Below are positions 59,590 through 64,000 of a stretch of 64,000 nt of DNA, piece by piece. The DNA comes from an uncultured Maribacter sp. (lineage in GTDB: Bacteria; Bacteroidota; Bacteroidia; Flavobacteriales; Flavobacteriaceae): NCBI GenBank assembly GCA_947493885.1, contig CANLTE010000002.1:620001-684000 (forward strand). Direction: 5' to 3'. The notes beneath the pieces are model-generated. The model saw only the letters and a program-made list of their open reading frames with translations, made no database searches and was not told where the DNA came from. The stretch's first letter is position 1, and every line of letters starts with the position of its first letter. Position numbers and translations under genes: made by a program.

Positions 59590-61347
59590 TTAGATTTCTT
59601 TCTCTAAAAGTTGATCTTCGTACAAATCTTTATAATAGCCATCAATGCTATTAAGTTCCTCATGCGTACCTTGTTGTAATAATTGTCCTTGGTCAAGCAC
59701 TAAAATTTTGTCTGCATTTTTCGCAGATGATACTCTATGGCTAACTATTACTGTTGTTTTGTTTTTTGATGCCTTTTTAAGGTTGTTTAAAATTTCTTCC
59801 TCTGTTTCTGTATCCACTGCGGATAAACAGTCGTCAAACAGGTATATTTCAGGGTCTTTTAACAAAGCTCTTGCTATTGATACCCGCTGTTTTTGTCCTC
59901 CGCTTAGTGTTATTCCCCGTTCTCCTAAAATAGTATCGTACTTTTTAGAAAAACCTTCAATATTTTCATGCACTACAGCTTTTTTTGCAACATCAGTAAC
60001 CTCTTGATCTGTAGCGCTGTATTTGCCAAATTTAATATTATTTTTAATGGTATCAGAAAATAAAAAGGCATCTTGTGGAACGGCACCTATAGATTCTCTT
60101 AATTGTGTAAGGTTAATCTTGTTTATTGGTGTTCCATCTACTTCCACGGTTCCAGAGTCTACATCATACAATCTGGAAATCAAATCTAAAATGGTTGACT
60201 TTCCTGAACCAATTTTACCTAAGATGGCAACAGTCTCACCGTCCTTGATTGTAAAAGATATATTTTTAAGTGCTGTAATATTAGTATCACCATAGGTAAA
60301 GGTTACGTTTTTAAACTCAATTTTACCTTGAATCGGATTTGTGGTATTAACGGAAACTTCATTTTTAAGTTCAGGCTTGGTCTTTAAAAATTCGTTTATT
60401 CTTTTTTGAGAAGCTTCAGCTCTTTGAATAATTGATGTTAGCCAACCTACAATAGCTACAGGCCAAGTTAGCATGTTTACATAAAGTATAAATTCTGCAA
60501 TTAAGCCAGCACCAATTTTCCCATCAATATATTGCTGTCCTCCAACATAAATAACTGTAATGTTGCTTATTCCAATGAGTAAAACCATTAGAGGAAAAAA
60601 CCAGGCATTTACTTTTGCTAGGCTCATACTTTTTTCTTTGCCATCAATAGCTAGGGTAGTTAGTTCTTTATGAATTTGAGGTTCCATGGTATATGCTTTA
60701 ATAACAGATACTCCGGAAAAAACTTCTTGTGTAAAGGTTGAAAGACTTGATAAATATTCCTGAACAACGGTACTTCGTTTATGAATAACCTTACTTATTT
60801 GGTATATTAAAATTGATAATATTGGTAGTGGCAGTAAGGTATAAGCGGCAAGTGTTGGAGCTTTTATAAACATTAACGGTATTAAGCACGCAAACAAAGT
60901 AAGGGTTTGAATACCATACATAATTGCAGGACCAACATACATGCGTGTTTGATTGACATCCTCGCTAATACGATTCATTAAATCACCCGTGCGATTTTTT
61001 TTATAAAAACCTAAGTTAAGTAGTTGGTAGTGCTCAAATATTTCGTTTTTAACATCAAACTCTATATACCTGGATACGTATATAATAGTTTGTCTCATTA
61101 AAAAGGTAAAAAAGCCAGAAAGTAGTGCCGCTCCAACTATTATAAGAATGTATTGTAAGAGTAATTCTTTAGCCAACGGTTTGTCTATAGCAGATTGCAT
61201 AAAGTTTTCTACCACTGTTATAGATTTATTGACATACGAAGGAAGAACTAATTGAAAGATTCTAGCTATAATTGTTATGAGTATTCCAATGAGTAATTTG
61301 GCCCAGTATTTTTTTAAATATTTGTTTAAATGTTTAAGCTCTTTCAT
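59590..61347 (-). CDS. ABC exporter (fused permease-ATPase)
   Basis: A 585-residue half-transporter: a six-helix ABC_membrane domain (about 1-310) and an ATPase domain (about 330-585). The latter has Walker A GKIGSGKST, signature TLSGGQKQR and Walker B IYLFDDCLSAVD. It forms homo- or heterodimers that export lipids, peptides or drugs; substrate unknown. A TATCTTTG element (61391-61398) lies 44 bases before the start. Confidence 0.94.
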   Translation of the reverse strand: MKELKHLNKYLKKYWAKLLIGILITIIARIFQLVLPSYVNKSITVVENFMQSAIDKPLAKELLLQYILIIVGAALLSGFFTFLMRQTIIYVSRYIEFDVKNEIFEHYQLLNLGFYKKNRTGDLMNRISEDVNQTRMYVGPAIMYGIQTLTLFACLIPLMFIKAPTLAAYTLLPLPILSILIYQISKVIHKRSTVVQEYLSSLSTFTQEVFSGVSVIKAYTMEPQIHKELTTLAIDGKEKSMSLAKVNAWFFPLMVLLIGISNITVIYVGGQQYIDGKIGAGLIAEFILYVNMLTWPVAIVGWLTSIIQRAEASQKRINEFLKTKPELKNEVSVNTTNPIQGKIEFKNVTFTYGDTNITALKNISFTIKDGETVAILGKIGSGKSTILDLISRLYDVDSGTVEVDGTPINKINLTQLRESIGAVPQDAFLFSDTIKNNIKFGKYSATDQEVTDVAKKAVVHENIEGFSKKYDTILGERGITLSGGQKQRVSIARALLKDPEIYLFDDCLSAVDTETEEEILNNLKKASKNKTTVIVSHRVSSAKNADKILVLDQGQLLQQGTHEELNSIDGYYKDLYEDQLLEKEI

Positions 61348-61390
61348 TTGATAATATGGAGGGGAAATAAGTATTTAAAAAACAGTATGC

Positions 61391-61398
61391 CAAAGATA
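61391..61398 (-). promoter_or_regulatory. -7 promoter element of the ABC exporter gene
   Basis: The minus strand reads TATCTTTG, matching TAnnTTTG. Confidence 0.5.
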
Positions 61399-61453
61399 GC
61401 CTTTTGAGGTATATGTAAATGTTATAAAATACTTAAGATAAACACAAATGTTA

Positions 61454-61485
61454 TTGCCATGGTTTAAAATAGATTCTTATTTTTG
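61454..61485 (+). promoter_or_regulatory. Promoter of nusB
   Basis: TTG (61454-61456), a 21-base spacer, then TATTTTTG (61478-61485), matching TAnnTTTG. Confidence 0.5.
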
Positions 61486-61525
61486 CAGCGAAAAAATAAC
61501 CAATTTTATTTAAAGTTCTTTTGAA

Positions 61526-62473
61526 ATGTTAACAAGACGGCATATTAGAGTAAAGGTGATGCAGTGTATATATGCTTTAACGCAATCCAAGGATGATTCT
61601 CTTCAAAAACAGGAGAAATTCTTAAAGGTGAGTATTGATGGTATGTATACTTTGTACTTGTTAATGTTAAGTTTGTTAGTAGAAATACAACAACGAGAAA
61701 AGAAACAATTAGAATTATCTTCAAAAAAATATTTATCCGATTCTCAGGACAATTTTCCGAATAAATCAAAATTTGCTGAAAACAAATTATTGGTACACCT
61801 CGCAAATAATCAATTGTTGAAAGATGAGTTTGCAAAGAGAAAATTAGATAATTGGTATTTAAACGAAGAGTACGTAAAACTAATCCATAAAGATATTTCA
61901 GAAAGCGATATTTTTCTAAAGTATATGCATTCCAGTACAAATTCTTTTCAGGAGGATAGACAATTGGTTGAAGAATTATTCAAGACAATTATTGCTCCAA
62001 ATGAAAAAATATATGAATATTTTGAGGACGATAAGTTAACTTGGATTGATGACGTTCCTATTGTAAATACATACATTTTAAAACAGCTTAAAAAGGTAAA
62101 AGAAAATCAAAACGAATCCTACTTTACACCTAAGTTGTTAAAAGATGATGAAGATATGGTTTTTGCAAAAAAACTATTGAATAAAACTTTATTGAATAAC
62201 GAAAAATTAGAAAAGGAAATAGAGGGGAAAACTCCAAATTGGGATAAAGACCGAATTGCGGATGTTGATGCTATTTTGTTAAAAATGGCAATATGCGAGC
62301 TTCTAAATTTTTCTTCGATACCAGAGAGAGTTACTATTAACGAATTTTTAGAAATTGCAAAAGAGTATTCTACTCCTAAAAGCAGCATTTTTATTAATGG
62401 TATTTTAGATAAGTTAGTTAAAGAATATAAGGCCGAAAATAAACTCAATAAAATTGGTAGAGGTCTTTTGTAA
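61526..62473 (+). CDS. nusB: Transcription antitermination factor NusB (long form)
   Basis: A 315-residue NusB. The N-terminal part begins with MLTRRHIRVKVMQCIYA, the NusB start, and the C-terminal domain (about 170-305) has the NusB segment IADVDAILLKMAICELLNF. A central helical insert (about 60-165) doubles the usual length, as in other flavobacteria. It works in rRNA antitermination and assembly with NusE/S10. DUF1573 and yajC follow. Confidence 0.92.
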   Translation: MLTRRHIRVKVMQCIYALTQSKDDSLQKQEKFLKVSIDGMYTLYLLMLSLLVEIQQREKKQLELSSKKYLSDSQDNFPNKSKFAENKLLVHLANNQLLKDEFAKRKLDNWYLNEEYVKLIHKDISESDIFLKYMHSSTNSFQEDRQLVEELFKTIIAPNEKIYEYFEDDKLTWIDDVPIVNTYILKQLKKVKENQNESYFTPKLLKDDEDMVFAKKLLNKTLLNNEKLEKEIEGKTPNWDKDRIADVDAILLKMAICELLNFSSIPERVTINEFLEIAKEYSTPKSSIFINGILDKLVKEYKAENKLNKIGRGLL

Positions 62474-62513
62474 AAATATTTTTAATTTTACTTAAAAATA
62501 AAAACTAATTAAA

Positions 62514-62984
62514 ATGAGAAAAATAATTTTAGCACTTAGTGCTATAGCTTTAGTTTCTTTTACTTCATGTAAAGAAAAAGCGTCTAACAAAGTTAATTCA
62601 GAAAATGTTACTGTAGCAGCAGAAAGAGACGAAGCTGCTAAAGCAGTACCCGTTATGGCCTTTGAAGAAACTGAGTTTGATTTTGGAACCATTGAGCAAA
62701 ACACTGCCCAAGAGCACACCTTTGTTTTTACAAATACAGGTAACGCTCCGCTAATTGTTACAGATGCAAAAAGTAGCTGTGGTTGTACAGTTCCTAACCC
62801 TCCAAAAGAGGCTATTGCTCCTGGAGAAAAAGGAGAGTTAAAAGTAAAATATAATGGAGCTGGACAAAACTTGGTAACAAAAACAATTACCGTTACAGCA
62901 AATACGAAAAAAGGTCAAGAATTATTAAAAATAAAAGCTTTTGTTAATCCAAAAGGTGCTGCTCCAGTTGGACCAGTAAAATAA
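62514..62984 (+). CDS. DUF1573 lipoprotein
   Basis: A 156-residue lipoprotein (lipobox SFTSC, Cys19). The mature part is a DUF1573 Ig-like beta domain: EFDFGTIEQNTAQEHTFVFTNTGNAPLIVTDAKSSCGCTVP and YNGAGQNLVTKTITVTANT. Residues 1-45 are a low-complexity linker. The family occurs widely in Bacteroidetes envelopes; function unknown. It lies 40 bases after nusB. Confidence 0.92.
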   Translation: MRKIILALSAIALVSFTSCKEKASNKVNSENVTVAAERDEAAKAVPVMAFEETEFDFGTIEQNTAQEHTFVFTNTGNAPLIVTDAKSSCGCTVPNPPKEAIAPGEKGELKVKYNGAGQNLVTKTITVTANTKKGQELLKIKAFVNPKGAAPVGPVK

Positions 62985-63004
62985 GTATACTTAAATAGAT
63001 ATAA

Positions 63005-63292
63005 ATGGAAAATATAGGACAGTTTCTTCCAATGATTTTAATTTTTGCGGTAGCATATTTTTTTATGATTCGCCCGCAAATGAAAAGGCAAAAGGATGAG
63101 AAAAAATTTGGAGCGGAACTAAAGAGAGGAGATCGTATTGTTACTAAAAGTGGATTGTACGGAAAGGTAGTGGATTTAAATAATGAAAATAATTCCGTTG
63201 TTATTGAAACTATGGCAGGAAAATTAAAATTTGATCGCTCTGCTGTTTCTATGGAAATGAGTAAAAAATTATCTTCTCCAGAGAAAAAATAG
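63005..63292 (+). CDS. yajC: Preprotein translocase subunit YajC
   Basis: A 95-residue Sec accessory protein with one N-terminal helix (about 7-24, MILIFAVAYFFMIRP) and the conserved RPQMKRQK motif followed by a cytosolic domain. It works with SecDF. It follows the DUF1573 gene by 20 bases and ends at a terminator. Confidence 0.94.
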   Translation: MENIGQFLPMILIFAVAYFFMIRPQMKRQKDEKKFGAELKRGDRIVTKSGLYGKVVDLNNENNSVVIETMAGKLKFDRSAVSMEMSKKLSSPEKK

Positions 63293-63314
63293 TTTTTGTC
63301 CTAAACAACAAAAT

Positions 63315-63345
63315 AAAAAAGCACTGGATTTTCCAGTGCTTTTTT
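63315..63345. terminator. Terminator between yajC and the DUF1801 gene
   Basis: GCACTGGA-TTT-TCCAGTGC, an 8-bp stem flanked by A6 and T6. Confidence 0.85.
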
Positions 63346-63347
63346 AT

Positions 63348-63953
63348 TCAACAGTTACGGTATTTATCATTTAATCCGGTATTATTAAGTATCATTGGAA
63401 TTATTTTTTGTAATCTGTTTTGTTTCGTTTTTTCTTGCTTAGCAGTCGAAATATATTCAGAAAATTCTTTTTGTTTAAAGAGAGTAAACAATGTAAAAGC
63501 AGCTTTAAGTTTAGCATTGTTTTCAAGAGCACTTTTTAATACCTCATGTATTTCAAGACTTTTACTTTTGTTTTTTGATTTCTGAGGAGTAACTACAAGT
63601 CCTTTTTTTTGGTTATAAATAGCTTCTTTTATATAGCTTAAAACAATATTGGAATTTATATCTTCGGTAGACGTAAATTTCCAATTCCTCATAGCTTTAG
63701 TCTTTTCTTGAGCATTTACTAGAACGTTTTCTGGGTCACTCAAAAAAACACCATTAAAAAACCAAATACCAAAATGATTTTTAAATTTTGAAACGCTAAG
63801 CACATTTTTCCCCTGTATGGCGTAAACAGGTTGGCTCCATTTAAAAGTTTCTTCTAGCTCTGTAGTTAATATAATTTCTCTTAGTTTTACAATACCACTC
63901 TTAAATGGATGCTCTGAAGTAAAATAGGCGTCAATTTTTCCCTGAGGATTCAT
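63348..63953 (-). CDS. DUF1801 / YdeI-type protein
   Basis: A 201-residue protein with an N-terminal DUF1801 (iron-chaperone-like) domain (about 10-110, SGIVKLREIILTTELEETFKWSQPVYAI) and a C-terminal YdeI/OmpD-associated helix (about 140-201). No signal peptide. The DUF1801 fold resembles frataxin, so an iron or stress role is proposed for some members, unproven. The last 47 bases of the window (63954-64000) hold no gene. Confidence 0.85.
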   Translation of the reverse strand: MNPQGKIDAYFTSEHPFKSGIVKLREIILTTELEETFKWSQPVYAIQGKNVLSVSKFKNHFGIWFFNGVFLSDPENVLVNAQEKTKAMRNWKFTSTEDINSNIVLSYIKEAIYNQKKGLVVTPQKSKNKSKSLEIHEVLKSALENNAKLKAAFTLFTLFKQKEFSEYISTAKQEKTKQNRLQKIIPMILNNTGLNDKYRNC

Positions 63954-64000
63954 ACTTCCATGGTTTTGTAGCAGTAAGTTCGCAAATTTTTACAATAACA

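Noticed and set aside
61526-62473. NusB as a fusion with an unrelated gene
   Set aside because: The long form is typical for flavobacteria; both ends of NusB are present and the insert has no separate start.
1-64000. CRISPR arrays, insertion sequences or prophage
   Set aside because: No regular repeat-spacer arrays, transposase or integrase reading frames were seen.

Overview
The window is chromosomal DNA from a member of the Bacteroidetes, almost certainly a marine-type Flavobacteriaceae. The base composition is AT-rich. Many genes carry the Bacteroidetes -7 promoter element TAnnTTTG, there is a SusC/SusD outer-membrane uptake pair, and several proteins have forms typical of flavobacteria: a long NusB, a DnaJ with a halved zinc domain, a PUR-like DUF3276 protein, a stand-alone MnmD, and type II plus type III glutamine synthetases. 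Short UUG or GUG starts and weak Shine-Dalgarno sites are common. The genus cannot be fixed from this window. No phage, insertion sequence or CRISPR array was seen.

Layout. 1-2.6 kb: the tail of a uronate (possibly alginate) catabolic cluster (MFS permease end, SDR reductase, Nramp-like membrane protein). 2.8-6.4 kb: tRNA-Arg, apt, a small conserved protein, a Na+/Ca2+ antiporter and a secreted glycerophosphodiesterase. 6.5-9.9 kb: divergent glnII and glnN. 10-11.1 kb: purM. 11.2-14.6 kb: a compact redox operon (Rieske lipoprotein, thioredoxin-like protein, ApbE flavin transferase, DUF4266 mini-lipoprotein, DUF3570 protein). 14.7-17.8 kb: prfA, pyrF and a hydrolase. 18.1-25.9 kb: a SusC/SusD/lipoprotein uptake operon next to a membrane-embedded AraC-type regulator. 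26.3-34.1 kb: DUF4197, purU, an Lrp regulator, MscS, an esterase-like protein, a DJ-1/MFS operon with a structured leader, and DUF1684. 34.1-37 kb: porin, ammonium transporter and PII. 37.2-40.9 kb: fluoride channel, two small membrane proteins, a MazG-like protein, ilvE, DUF4920 and mnmD. 41-47.3 kb: SDR-like epimerase, grpE-dnaJ, an ABC exporter and a response regulator. 48-56.5 kb: PPK2, M28 peptidase, a cyclophilin-FKBP fusion, cold-shock protein, peroxiredoxin, and lipid and bile-acid-type genes. 56.5-64 kb: M14 peptidase, DUF3276, ABC exporter, nusB, DUF1573, yajC and DUF1801.

How it works together. Nitrogen assimilation is strongly represented: two glutamine synthetases, Amt, PII and an adjacent porin. 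CCC/GGG dyads lie upstream of glnN, glnK-amt and the porin. Purine and pyrimidine metabolism (apt, purM, pyrF, purU) and protein folding (grpE-dnaJ, cyclophilin-FKBP) form the housekeeping background.

The most novel-looking items are: (a) a structured leader with mutually exclusive terminator and antiterminator pairings upstream of the MFS/DJ-1 operon, a candidate riboswitch or attenuator; (b) the five-gene ApbE/Rieske/DUF4266/DUF3570 redox operon; (c) an Nramp-fold protein lacking both metal-binding motifs; (d) a group of very small single-pass membrane proteins.
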